A program made the position numbers and the translations under genes. This document shows, piece after piece, positions 1-8,444 of a stretch of 64,000 nt of DNA. The stretch spans positions 1-64,000 of IMG/VR virus record IMGVR_UViG_3300030419_006654; one strand, written 5' to 3'. This DNA comes from a virus. The first letter of the stretch is position 1, and each line of letters starts with the position of its first letter. A model generated the notes under the pieces. The model was given only the letters and a program-made list of their open reading frames with translations, searched no databases and had not been told where the DNA came from.

Positions 1-89
1 CAGCTAAAGATCCTCCACAATATTCCCATCTAAACAACGGCGTCATTCAGGCTATACACAAGGCACTAAAGGACTTCAGAGAACTATGA
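1..89 (+). CDS. 3' end of an unidentified gene (partial)
   Basis: A reading frame (first full codon at base 3) is open from the window edge to a TGA at 87-89 and encodes 28 visible residues ending in KALKDFREL. Its stop overlaps the next start in an ATGA arrangement, the same coupling seen between many genes here, which supports it being the tail of a real upstream gene. Too little is visible to assign a family. Confidence 0.6.
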   Translation, partial: AKDPPQYSHLNNGVIQAIHKALKDFREL

Positions 90-673
90 AAATCACCAAG
101 CGAGAACTAAAGCAAATAATTAAAGAGGAAATAGGGGGCGTCCTCCGCCAACAACGACGCCTAATGGAGGCACTTGATGATATTACTCCGAAAATGATAG
201 CCCAATTTGCCTGGGAAGACGGAATACGAATTATAGATTTTGGAGATCCCAACAAAGAGCCGAAACTTAGCTACGACGACAGAAAACGCATCGCTCAAAT
301 CATTGCTGATGAAGCCGAAGTTGAGATCGATATGTGGGGAGACGCGACAGATCGCAACATTTCCGGAGATTTTAAAAACTTCGAAAGTAAAGTCTTTTCA
401 GCGTTGTGGCACATGCATAACGAAGAAGCAATGCATCCGGATCCAAACGATTTGGACAACTACGCAGATGAATATGAGCGAATGCACGGAGACCCGATGG
501 ATGAAGATAAAGATTGGATTCAAAAAGCGGTTGATCCCGACCACGAGGGGTACTGCACCCCAATGACAAAGAAGACTTGCACCCCAAAACGCAAGGCTCT
601 CGCTAAGAGATTCAAGAAGGCGGCAAAAAAGAAGGATCGTGAAGGCGGAACAGGTTGGCAAGGAAAGGTCTAA
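86..673 (+). CDS. Candidate internal head protein with N-terminal capsid-targeting-like helix
   Basis: This 195-residue protein is not recognised as a known family. It begins MKITKRELKQIIKEE, a short amphipathic helix found at the same register in several proteins of this window; residues 12-14 (I-K-E) match the [L/I]-x-E site cut by T4-type prohead proteases. The body is acidic (about residues 30-150) and the tail is lysine-rich from about 160, with two cysteines near 152-162. The ATG overlaps the previous stop (ATGA), and its own stop overlaps the next ATG (TAATG), so it is translationally coupled on both sides. Packaging into the head is inferred from the tag and the presence of a gp21-like protease gene downstream. 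It could instead be an early protein that shares only a helix. Confidence 0.65.
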   Translation: MKITKRELKQIIKEEIGGVLRQQRRLMEALDDITPKMIAQFAWEDGIRIIDFGDPNKEPKLSYDDRKRIAQIIADEAEVEIDMWGDATDRNISGDFKNFESKVFSALWHMHNEEAMHPDPNDLDNYADEYERMHGDPMDEDKDWIQKAVDPDHEGYCTPMTKKTCTPKRKALAKRFKKAAKKKDREGGTGWQGKV

Positions 674-1467
674 TGAGGATCTCCGAAGCCAAACTTCGGC
701 AGCTTGTGCGTGAAGAAGCAGAGCTTAGCGTTATAAAGCAGACAATTGCTGAAGTAATTAATGAGATGCATCCTAGCCTCACCAAAGAGCAGCGTCTGAT
801 GTTGGAGGCTTCGGTCTTGGATGTCCTTAAGTCAGCTGCAAGGAAATCCGCTATACCCCTGACGGTGATGGCGGCATTAGCTTTTGGTAGTCAAGCCGCC
901 TCCGATCTACAAGATTTAGAAGGCATTGGTACGACCCCTGCCGCGGCACAACAGATACAAAACGCTGTACAAGCTGCGCAGAATATAAGTCAATCCCGCG
1001 CGAATACCATAGAGAAAGCAATCGAGCGCAGCGCTACTGGTGGTGACGCTCCCGCTGATTTGGCCAAAGGAATCGGCGCCGACGACGCTAAGGATATCGC
1101 CATGGATAGACTTGAAAGTAATTTTGTGAAGAAGGGAGACGTAGAGAGTACCGGTCAAGCCCAAGCCGGATCGGGTTATCTTGTGTATGTTCCATATGAC
1201 AGCCTGCCGGACGGCTACAAGGACACCTTCACTCGCGGCGCTGAGAAAGAAGATCTAAAACAGTATTATCAAACAATGGATATTCAGGCTCTAAAAGATC
1301 TGGTAACTGATTTTAATTCATGGGGCTCTGAGGGTCACGGAGACTTTTATGATTCTGAAGTTGGTCAGCTTCTTCCTGCATCTTGGTCAATTGCATATAA
1401 GGCGCTTCAGGACAAAACCGCAGAACGAAAAGCCAAGGGCAAGAGTTTATATAAAGAAAACGCTTGA
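673..1467 (+). CDS. Candidate internal head/ejection protein, tag plus signal-like segment
   Basis: A 264-residue protein of unknown family. I place the start at ATG 673, coupled to the previous stop (TAATG) with AGGAAAGG just upstream; a TTG at 655 is possible but has no comparable site. It starts MRISEAKLRQLVREE, so V12-R13-E14 falls exactly where the other tagged proteins carry I-x-E. At about residues 57-77 a basic stretch (ARK) is followed by a hydrophobic run and a small-residue region (GSQAAS), resembling an internal Sec signal. The rest is polar and alanine-rich. I infer a head protein trimmed by the prohead protease and perhaps delivered to the envelope on ejection; the second part is speculative. 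Confidence 0.6.
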   Translation: MRISEAKLRQLVREEAELSVIKQTIAEVINEMHPSLTKEQRLMLEASVLDVLKSAARKSAIPLTVMAALAFGSQAASDLQDLEGIGTTPAAAQQIQNAVQAAQNISQSRANTIEKAIERSATGGDAPADLAKGIGADDAKDIAMDRLESNFVKKGDVESTGQAQAGSGYLVYVPYDSLPDGYKDTFTRGAEKEDLKQYYQTMDIQALKDLVTDFNSWGSEGHGDFYDSEVGQLLPASWSIAYKALQDKTAERKAKGKSLYKENA

Positions 1468-1492
1468 CATCTCTGATCTGCGATGATATAGT
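1464..1492 (+). promoter_or_regulatory. Sigma70-type promoter upstream of the SbcDC fusion
   Basis: TTGACA at 1464-1469 and TATAGT at 1487-1492 are separated by exactly 17 bases. The -35 is preceded by GC, giving GCTTGACA, the form shared by the other DNA-metabolism promoters here. It lies directly after the stop of the preceding gene, in the 151-base gap before the nuclease gene. Confidence 0.85.
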
Positions 1493-1514
1493 ATAGATAC
1501 AAGAGGGGGCACGT

Positions 1515-1610
1515 ATGCTTAAGTATGCTTTAAATACACTTGGAAAGGCAATTTTTATTTACACCTCATGGTATGGATTCAACGCTCTCTTTTGGATGAT
1601 GTTTAATTAG
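1515..1610 (+). CDS. 31-residue aromatic/hydrophobic micropeptide
   Basis: A short frame starts at ATG 1515, about 9 bases after a purine-rich AAGAGGGGG site and roughly 15 bases downstream of the predicted transcription start. It encodes 31 residues, mostly hydrophobic or aromatic, with a C-terminal run rich in Phe, Trp and Met (ALFWMMFN) that could insert in a membrane. It ends 8 bases before the GTG of the nuclease gene, so it may be a leader peptide or a small membrane protein. No family is recognised; the call rests on position and the ribosome site. Confidence 0.45.
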   Translation: MLKYALNTLGKAIFIYTSWYGFNALFWMMFN

Positions 1611-1618
1611 GAGAGTTT

Positions 1619-4600
1619 GTGAGCATTAAGATCGCGCACGTATCGGACATCCATGTCCGAAAATTAAAGTACCACAAAGAATACCGTGCAGTATTCGAGC
1701 AGCTTTACGAGAAGCTAAGAGAAGAAAAGCCAGATATTATTGTTAATACCGGCGACACGTTCCACACCAAATTGGATATGTCACCGGAGGCAATTAAGAT
1801 GATGAGTGAGTTGTTTGTAGGATTAGCAGACATAGCTCCGTATCACATGATTCTTGGTAATCACGATATGAATTTAAAGAATAGCGGAAGATTGGATGCT
1901 ATTTCTCCAATCGTAGAGTACCTCGATCATCCCAATATTTATTTCCATAAGTATTCTAGCGTTGTAGAGGTCGCCGAAGGCATAGATTTGCATGTGTTAT
2001 CTATTGTAGATCCCGAAAATTGGCAACCAGAACTTCCAGAAGATCGTGTTAACATCGCCTTGTATCACGGATCGGTGGTTGGATCTGTTACAGATAGCGG
2101 ATGGATGATGACTCACGGTGACATCGATATGGAGACGCTCGAAAAATACGACTACGCATTGCTTGGGGATATCCACAAGACCGACCAGAAAGTGGACAAC
2201 GAAGGTAGGGCAAAATATCCCGGCTCACTTGTGCAACAGAATCATGGTGAATCGAACGACAAGGGATACCTTATTTGGGACATTGTTGACAAAAGCACGT
2301 GGGGAACTAGACACGTTCCTCTGGTTAATCCGAAGCCGTTTATTACTATTGAACTCACTCGCAAAGGGCGAATGCCTAAAAACACGGATATCCCATCCGG
2401 CGCCCGGCTTAGGCTGGTTAGCAACAACAACTTACCGCTGGATATTATGCGCCGCGCCGTTGATATCGCAAAACACAGATTTAAGCCAGAAAGTATATCT
2501 TTTTTGAATCGAGCATCTGGAGAGAGAGGCAGTGTAGAATCACTAACTGATGGTCTAAGAACAGAGAATCTTAGGGATGTCACAATTCAAGAAGAGTTGA
2601 TGGAAGAATATCTTGTGGATTATGAGGTGCCAGAGCACACCATGGAAAAGATATATGATTTAAATCGAAAATACAATAAGCTCGTAGAAGATAATGAGGA
2701 TATTTCTCGAAATATTAATTGGAGATTGGTCAATTTTGAGTTTGATAACTTATTTAATTATGGGGAAGAAAACAGTGTTAACTTTGGTGAACTTGGCGGG
2801 ATTGTCGGGATTTTCGGCAAAAACTTTTCTGGAAAAAGCAGTATTATTGATGCTGTGCTTTGGACTCTTTTTAATTCAACCTCGAAAAATGAGCGCAAGA
2901 ATCTCAATGTTATTAACCAGAATAAGGAATACGGCTCTGGAAAAGTAAAGATTGAGATTGGAGATAAGCTTTACACTGTTGAGAGAAGATCTGATAAATA
3001 TACCAAACGCTTGAAAGGACAAGAAACCCTTGAAGCAAAAACAGAGCTTAATTTTGAAGTCCATGACAGGGTGATGGGAGAGGTAAGATCTCTTAATGGT
3101 CTCACAAGAACACAGACGGATGCAAACATTAGGAAGCAGTTTGGAACCCTGGACGACTTCTCAGTGTCCTCCTTGTCTTCGCAACATGGAGCACTCTCCT
3201 TTATTGATGAGGGCTCAACTCGAAGAAAAGAAATCATTGCCAAATTTTTAGATCTGGAATTTTTTGAACAAAAGTTTAAGTTAGCAAAAGAAGACTCCAC
3301 CGATCTCAAGGGCGCCCTTAAGAGAATGGAGTCTAAAAATTATGATGAAGAAATAGGCAATGCGCTCGCTGAGCTTTCTGGTACGAGAGAAAAGCTCGAA
3401 AAACAACGGAATAGGTGCATGGCTCTAAAAGAGCAGCTTGAAGAACTCAATTCCACGTGTACGCAAACCCAGGAAATGATTGATTCAATTCCGGCTGAAG
3501 TTATCGATATAGCATCAATATCAAATCAAATTAGAAAAAAAGAAAACGAAGTAACAGCACTAAACATTAAGATTGGCGAAGATGAGGGAAGCTTAAAAAC
3601 CAAACAGGGGGTTTATGAAAAAATCATCGGCTTCTTGGGAGACTTCGATTTGCAAAAATTTGAATCTCTACAAAGGCGCATCTTCAAACATCGCGAAGAG
3701 TTGAAAGAAAAGGAAGATAATCTTGACAAATTGTTAGAGATGCATACCAACATCTTAAAGAAGCAGAAATTGCTCAACGAACACAAGTATGATCCGGAGT
3801 GCCACTATTGTTGTGAAAATGAATTTGTTAAGGAAGCTCACTTGGCTGTCGCAAACAAAGGGGGTGTTGAAGAACAACAATCACAAACTCTAAAAGACAT
3901 AGAATCAATATCTGCCGAGATAGACGATCTAAACCCCGTGGATGTCGACACTCAGTTAGACAGGTATCACAAGATGGAAAACAGCAAACACACAGTTTCG
4001 TCAGAGATAGCTGATTTAAATTTGGAAATAGAAAGAAACAAGAACTCTATACACACCATTGAATCTGAACTGGCTGCTTTGACAGCAAAGAGAGATGAGT
4101 ACGAGGAAAACAAGGAGGCAATAGAGAATTTAGAGTCGCTACTGGTTCAACTTAACGAGTGTCACTATAAGATTAAACGAACCAACTCTGCAATTGATAC
4201 ATGCGAGAACTCTACTCTCGAACATGTTAAGATGGTGGGCTCTCTTGAACAAAAAGTGGAAAACGCCCAAAACCAGAAGAAAGAGTACGAGGATTTACAA
4301 GTGGAATACGCCGCATATGACTTATATATGCAGTGCATGCATTCAAATGGGATCGCCTATGATATCATCAAAAAGAAAATCCCAGTTATCAACTCTGAAA
4401 TAGCCAAGGTGTTGGCCAATATTGTAGATTTTGAAGTCTTTTTTGAGGCGTCTGGCAACAAGTTTGACATTTTTATTAAACACCCAAGATACGACGAGCG
4501 CCCTATCGAGATGGCATCAGGAGCAGAGAAGTCACTATCTGCAATCGCTATCCGTCTTGCGCTTTTAGGAGTATCGTCTCTCCCTACCGGAGATATATTT

Positions 4601-4786
4601 GTACTTGACGAGCCCGGTACTGCACTGGATGAAGAAAATATGGAGGGTTTTATTAGGATCTTGGAACTAATTAAAGTGTATTTTAAGAACGTTTTGCTTA
4701 TCTCGCACCTTGATTCGCTCAAAGATTGTGTTGACATGCAAGTAGTAATTGAAAAGAAAGACGGATATGCAAGAGTAAACCAATAG
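1619..4786 (+). CDS. SbcD-SbcC (Mre11-Rad50 / gp47-gp46) fusion nuclease-ATPase
   Basis: One uninterrupted 1055-residue protein carries both subunits of the recombination nuclease that T4 encodes as separate genes 47 and 46. Residues 1-330 are the calcineurin-like phosphoesterase: D10/H12, GD at 45-46, GNHD at 80-83, H150 and GDIH at 183-186 are the metal-binding motifs. Residues 368 onward are the Rad50/SbcC ATPase: Walker A GKNFSGKSS at 400-408, a coiled coil, a zinc hook CHYC at 728-731, the ABC signature SGAEKSLS at 967-974, and Walker B VLDEP at 995-999, then a second coiled coil between hook and head. The GTG start has GGAGAG upstream. It should process DNA ends for replication-coupled recombination, together with UvsX and the gp32-like SSB encoded later. 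A strong promoter precedes it. Confidence 0.93.
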   Translation: MSIKIAHVSDIHVRKLKYHKEYRAVFEQLYEKLREEKPDIIVNTGDTFHTKLDMSPEAIKMMSELFVGLADIAPYHMILGNHDMNLKNSGRLDAISPIVEYLDHPNIYFHKYSSVVEVAEGIDLHVLSIVDPENWQPELPEDRVNIALYHGSVVGSVTDSGWMMTHGDIDMETLEKYDYALLGDIHKTDQKVDNEGRAKYPGSLVQQNHGESNDKGYLIWDIVDKSTWGTRHVPLVNPKPFITIELTRKGRMPKNTDIPSGARLRLVSNNNLPLDIMRRAVDIAKHRFKPESISFLNRASGERGSVESLTDGLRTENLRDVTIQEELMEEYLVDYEVPEHTMEKIYDLNRKYNKLVEDNEDISRNINWRLVNFEFDNLFNYGEENSVNFGELGGIVGIFGKNFSGKSSIIDAVLWTLFNSTSKNERKNLNVINQNKEYGSGKVKIEIGDKLYTVERRSDKYTKRLKGQETLEAKTELNFEVHDRVMGEVRSLNGLTRTQTDANIRKQFGTLDDFSVSSLSSQHGALSFIDEGSTRRKEIIAKFLDLEFFEQKFKLAKEDSTDLKGALKRMESKNYDEEIGNALAELSGTREKLEKQRNRCMALKEQLEELNSTCTQTQEMIDSIPAEVIDIASISNQIRKKENEVTALNIKIGEDEGSLKTKQGVYEKIIGFLGDFDLQKFESLQRRIFKHREELKEKEDNLDKLLEMHTNILKKQKLLNEHKYDPECHYCCENEFVKEAHLAVANKGGVEEQQSQTLKDIESISAEIDDLNPVDVDTQLDRYHKMENSKHTVSSEIADLNLEIERNKNSIHTIESELAALTAKRDEYEENKEAIENLESLLVQLNECHYKIKRTNSAIDTCENSTLEHVKMVGSLEQKVENAQNQKKEYEDLQVEYAAYDLYMQCMHSNGIAYDIIKKKIPVINSEIAKVLANIVDFEVFFEASGNKFDIFIKHPRYDERPIEMASGAEKSLSAIAIRLALLGVSSLPTGDIFVLDEPGTALDEENMEGFIRILELIKVYFKNVLLISHLDSLKDCVDMQVVIEKKDGYARVNQ

Positions 4787-4796
4787 GAGATACTCA

Positions 4797-5936
4797 ATGT
4801 CAGACGAAAACGATAACAATGAATTTGATTTTCTGCCTCCCGCAGAACCACCTCCTGCCTTTGCGCAGGAAAAAGACAGCTACCATGAAGCAGTAGATGC
4901 AGAAGACTTCGGCATGGTTGAGGACTTCGGATTACAGATGGAATACTCTGATGAAGATTTACTCCCCGAGAATACAGCACCCTCATCTATTAATGTTGGT
5001 TTTGTCGGTGTCGGCGGTGGAGGCAATAAAATGGCGAATGCGTTTATTGAACTTGGATTCAACAAAACGCTACTCGTAAATTCAACAGGTAAAGACATTC
5101 CAAAGAATGTAGAAGAGGATCACGTTGTCCTCATCCCCGATTCAGACGGGATTGGAAAAAACGTAGACTATGGAAAAGAGGTATTAAGTCAAAATGGTGC
5201 AATTGTTGAAGATGCTCTCCGCATCAAACTCGGTAAAGTTGATTGGTTATTCGTCCTTGCTGGCGGTGGTGGTGGGACCGGTAGTTCTGTTACCGCTCTT
5301 CACTCTGTCTTTGAGCGTTACATGCGCTCTGTGCAGTCAAGTGGTAAGGTCGTTTATATAGTTTCATGGCCGACCGCACAAGAGAACCTTAACCCCACGA
5401 TCGCTCGTAATGCACTGACGCTGGCAAATGATGTAGCACAGCATCCGCACATTATACTTGATAACGAACGATCCACACGCTTACTACGCGGCAGAATCGG
5501 TATGCTTGGCATGTACCCGGTCGCTAATACACAATTTGCCAAATCGTTAGCCCAAGTTTTAAAACTCTCCACTGAGGATTCACCGATCCAATCTTTCGAT
5601 AGCAAGGATTTGGAAACATGCTTGGGCAATAACGGCAGAGCCTTTATGGGTTCAACCATGATAAAGGATCCAAATACTGCAAAGCTTGGATCGGTGATCC
5701 TCCACAACTGTATGAATCGTTCTGCGTGTCCTCCACCCAAGGGTAAGGCTGCGGCAGGCTCATTAGTGTTGGTTGTGTCAGAAGAGATGGTGGCTGACCC
5801 CAAAGTCAGCAAGAATATTGAGTCGGCAATCGCTTATGTCGGCGGCCGATGCGAGACACTTTTCTCTGGCGTTTATGTCAGAAAGAATGTGCCCGGTCTG
5901 ATTGCGATACTAAGTATGAATGGATTAGCAACATAG
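4797..5936 (+). CDS. Tubulin/FtsZ-superfamily GTPase
   Basis: A 379-residue protein with the full set of FtsZ-like nucleotide loops. After an acidic, probably disordered N-terminal 60 residues come the T1 loop GVGGGGNK at 71-78, the tubulin signature GGGGGTGSS at 156-164 (T4 loop), an N223 in LDNERS matching the FtsZ T6 asparagine, and a T7-like loop with D268 and D271 followed by GRAFMGS, like the FtsZ segment after its catalytic aspartates. It is therefore likely able to polymerise and hydrolyse GTP. Related phage tubulins (PhuZ, TubZ) form filaments that position DNA or capsids. It follows the SbcDC fusion by 10 bases with a good AGGAGA site, so the two are probably co-transcribed. It lacks an obvious membrane tether or a conserved FtsZ tail. 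Confidence 0.9.
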   Translation: MSDENDNNEFDFLPPAEPPPAFAQEKDSYHEAVDAEDFGMVEDFGLQMEYSDEDLLPENTAPSSINVGFVGVGGGGNKMANAFIELGFNKTLLVNSTGKDIPKNVEEDHVVLIPDSDGIGKNVDYGKEVLSQNGAIVEDALRIKLGKVDWLFVLAGGGGGTGSSVTALHSVFERYMRSVQSSGKVVYIVSWPTAQENLNPTIARNALTLANDVAQHPHIILDNERSTRLLRGRIGMLGMYPVANTQFAKSLAQVLKLSTEDSPIQSFDSKDLETCLGNNGRAFMGSTMIKDPNTAKLGSVILHNCMNRSACPPPKGKAAAGSLVLVVSEEMVADPKVSKNIESAIAYVGGRCETLFSGVYVRKNVPGLIAILSMNGLAT

Positions 5937-5946
5937 GAGATTTATA

Positions 5947-6648
5947 ATGGCTATAAGAAAAAACAAGAAGAGAATTGACCCTCGTTATTTTTTAAACGAG
6001 ACAACATACAGAGATCTAAATGAAGAATTAGACGCTGCACAAGCGCAAAATGCAGTTGGTATCGTACTGACCAAATTAAAAGATGCGGCACCAGCCCGCC
6101 AGCGTGAGCCGCAGGGTTTCATATATTCCGGCATAGCATCAGTTGATCCTAGAACCGGTAAGATTGGAGTTAATGTTTCTCCGAAGGCAACTTTTGTTAG
6201 TCATCTCGGCGGACCAAGTAGCAACTACAAGGATGAACAGCGAACAATTAACCCCAATCAAGCAACATCTGAACTTTTTAATCACATGGGATTACAAAGA
6301 GATTTGGAAAAATTTGGCCTATCAATAGGTTCTTTCGATGATGCTGCGCCATTTAAGTTTACATTTGGCGGAGCAATGAACCGTAACAGTGAGTTTGGTG
6401 GCTACGTCATCAAGCCGGCTGGCAACTCGCTCGAAGAGCAGGGAAGCTTCACTACATCTGGTCCTGACAGAGAGTTTGCTCTAACAACAGCACAGGCGAT
6501 GGCAGCACAGGAAGCTGGCATTGATCCGAGATCGGATCTTAAAATGATCTTATTTAGTGCCACCCAAGGACATTCGCAAAAGCATCTCGATGTTTTGAAC
6601 CACCCAGCATTTCAGGAAGATCCGAGAGTTAAGAAGTACGGATATTGA
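5947..6648 (+). CDS. Uncharacterised protein with IDPRYFLNET N-terminus
   Basis: A 233-residue protein of unknown function, 10 bases after the tubulin gene with an AGGAGA ribosome site. Its basic N-terminus (KNKKR) leads into IDPRYFLNET, in which L16-N17-E18 fits the T4 prohead-protease consensus L-N-E. The middle is glycine-, serine- and asparagine-rich with no membrane segment, and the C-terminus is basic. Position among tagged proteins suggests another virion-internal protein, but I do not recognise a fold, and the cleavage site is inferred only from the tripeptide. Confidence 0.6.
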   Translation: MAIRKNKKRIDPRYFLNETTYRDLNEELDAAQAQNAVGIVLTKLKDAAPARQREPQGFIYSGIASVDPRTGKIGVNVSPKATFVSHLGGPSSNYKDEQRTINPNQATSELFNHMGLQRDLEKFGLSIGSFDDAAPFKFTFGGAMNRNSEFGGYVIKPAGNSLEEQGSFTTSGPDREFALTTAQAMAAQEAGIDPRSDLKMILFSATQGHSQKHLDVLNHPAFQEDPRVKKYGY

Positions 6649-6650
6649 AA

Positions 6651-7862
6651 ATGAAAACCGCGGAACAACAGCTTATCGAGATCATTAGAGAGGAGCTTCA
6701 ATTACAACTGCACGAAAACTGGTTGAAAAATGTTGCGAAATCTATGGGCAATATGCTTCAAAAAGTCACTGACGGCAAGAAAGGCAATATGCTGGTCGGA
6801 GATGTCTTGAGGCAAAAATTAGGAATTGAACCCGACACGGGTGCCGGCCAAGAATTGAGAAAGTGTATGCTCCAAGCGGCGCGCCCAGCCGGCGATCTCA
6901 GCCGCGAAATGGGGAAGAAAATCAGAGACAAACCAGAGGAAGTGGGACTTGGTCCGGCCCTTAAAGATCTGGGGGGTGACGCCGTTGACATCGCCACATC
7001 GATGCCCGGGCATTTCGCCGCCGCTGGCAAAGCATATGCTGGGATTTTTAAGTGTCTAATGAATTCACCAGAAGTTGCAAAGAAAAGCAAGTTCGGATTT
7101 GGACCAGATGACATGACTGATGTGAGCGGCGTAACAACTGAGCAGATCATTAGAGAAGAGCTAGAGGCATTAAATTTAACGGAGCAGCAGATTGAAGAGA
7201 TCCTTCCGAAAGCCCTTAAGAAGTGGGGCACCCGAGCCGCGCTGGCCGGCTCCATGCTTGGAGCCATGGGTCCATCTGCCGCCCACGCCGGCGATACTTT
7301 TGACGACTGGCGGTCCCAAGAATCTAGCGAACAAGCCGAAGAAGAAGGAACGGTCAAGGTCACAGATGCCAATGGCGATACATGGAAGATTGATAAGGAG
7401 TCGGGATTTGGAACGCTGTGTAGTGACACTGAATGTCGAGCAAAGCAGTTTAGTCCGCAAGAGATTGCACAACTAACCGGGGGTCCTGCTGCCGTCAAAG
7501 AATATAAAATAAATAAAAAATATCTTATTAAGATTATCAAAGAAGAACTTGAAGCTGCGGGAGACATAGATCTTCAAGCCTTGGAGCCAAAAATTGAGGC
7601 CGCATACAGCGCATTTATGAAAGAGATGCAAAAAGTCCCAGAAGAAGAGCGCGCCATCGTAATGCAGGCTGTGTCTAGCAAGATTAGTGCAGGCGCCGGC
7701 GCCGAGCCACAGTTGGCAGAAAAGAAAAAGTACAAGAAATCTTTCTACAAAGCGAAAGATGACCGAGCAGACTATCTGATATCGAAAGGTGTAGATCCGG
7801 ATGTCGCCTATGGAGTGGCCGACAAACAAATGGCCAAAGCTGGGAAAAAGAAAAAGAAATAA
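6651..7862 (+). CDS. Three-module candidate head polyprotein with repeated I-x-E tags
   Basis: A 403-residue protein. I prefer ATG 6651, directly after the previous stop; TTG 6645 would add two residues. It carries the tag helix three times: IIREE at 11-15 (register I12-R13-E14 as in its relatives), IIREE at 166-170 and IIKEE at 295-299. The second tag is followed by KALKKWGTR, a hydrophobic run and AAHA-G at 210-214, which reads like a Sec signal with a cleavage site. The C-terminal 45 residues are very lysine-rich. The simplest reading is a polyprotein cut by the prohead protease into three parts, one of which carries an exposed signal. No enzyme motif is seen. The prohead-protease link is inference. 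Confidence 0.6.
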   Translation: MKTAEQQLIEIIREELQLQLHENWLKNVAKSMGNMLQKVTDGKKGNMLVGDVLRQKLGIEPDTGAGQELRKCMLQAARPAGDLSREMGKKIRDKPEEVGLGPALKDLGGDAVDIATSMPGHFAAAGKAYAGIFKCLMNSPEVAKKSKFGFGPDDMTDVSGVTTEQIIREELEALNLTEQQIEEILPKALKKWGTRAALAGSMLGAMGPSAAHAGDTFDDWRSQESSEQAEEEGTVKVTDANGDTWKIDKESGFGTLCSDTECRAKQFSPQEIAQLTGGPAAVKEYKINKKYLIKIIKEELEAAGDIDLQALEPKIEAAYSAFMKEMQKVPEEERAIVMQAVSSKISAGAGAEPQLAEKKKYKKSFYKAKDDRADYLISKGVDPDVAYGVADKQMAKAGKKKKK

Positions 7863-7870
7863 GGAAAACA

Positions 7871-8068
7871 ATGACACAAACAAAAGCATTTATCGATACA
7901 TGGTTGTCGAAACTAACATCTCGCAAACTTATGGTATGGGCAACTGCGACCGGCTTAACCCTTGCTGGCCACGTTACCAGTGAGGACTGGGTAATAATTT
8001 CAGCCATATATATCGGCGGCCAAACTGTTATCGATGGTATTGCAAGGTTGCGAGGATATAATGATTAA
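7871..8068 (+). CDS. Small two-helix membrane protein, holin candidate
   Basis: A 65-residue protein with two hydrophobic stretches (about residues 20-33 and 38-52) joined by a short polar turn, a basic N-terminal side and a charged C-terminus (RLRGYND). This is the size and topology of small class II-like phage holins. It starts 9 bases after the previous gene with an AAGGAAAAC site and overlaps the next gene by 8 bases. The two following genes look like spanins, so a lysis role is reasonable, although the endolysin lies far away at 55.4 kb. A membrane-anchoring function unrelated to lysis cannot be excluded. Confidence 0.5.
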   Translation: MTQTKAFIDTWLSKLTSRKLMVWATATGLTLAGHVTSEDWVIISAIYIGGQTVIDGIARLRGYND

Positions 8069-8444
8069 AAAGCAAATTTTAGAATTTGCATTAAAGAATT
8101 GGAAGGCAATTGCCATAATATTGTTGTTGGCAGCCGTGGCAATGAAGAATCGTTATGATTATAGTTTGATGCAAAAAGCATACGAAACTCAAGCTGAGTC
8201 TCATGCTGCACAAATCGATGGCCTCAAAGAAATACATAAGCGTGAACTAAAAGAGAGGCGCCTATTAATGGAGAGCCATCTTGAATCTTTAGCAATAATC
8301 GAAGAAGACTATGAAAAAGCCCTTGAGATGATCGATCAATTAAGAGAAGACAAGAGAGGCAAATATAAAAACAAATTTAACCAAGATAGAGAACAATTAA
8401 TTAAAGACATAGAGACAACCTTCGGGATTCAATATGTTCCTTAA
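8061..8444 (+). CDS. Membrane-anchored coiled-coil protein, inner-membrane spanin candidate
   Basis: A 127-residue protein starting at ATG 8061 after GAGGATATA, overlapping the previous gene by 8 bases. Residues about 14-30 form one transmembrane helix (AIAIILLLAAVAM), followed by a long, highly charged coiled coil to the end. That N-in, helix, periplasmic coiled-coil plan is typical of i-spanins (Rz-like), which bridge the envelope in the final step of lysis of Gram-negative hosts. Its 3' end overlaps the next gene by 11 bases, as is common for spanin pairs. Sequence identity to a named Rz was not tested. Confidence 0.5.
   Translation: MIKKQILEFALKNWKAIAIILLLAAVAMKNRYDYSLMQKAYETQAESHAAQIDGLKEIHKRELKERRLLMESHLESLAIIEEDYEKALEMIDQLREDKRGKYKNKFNQDREQLIKDIETTFGIQYVP

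Noticed and set aside
6758-7567. A 269-residue open frame on the - strand
   Set aside because: It is the complement of a real tagged protein; composition is Ser/Pro/Leu-rich, there is no ribosome site, and all other genes are on the + strand.
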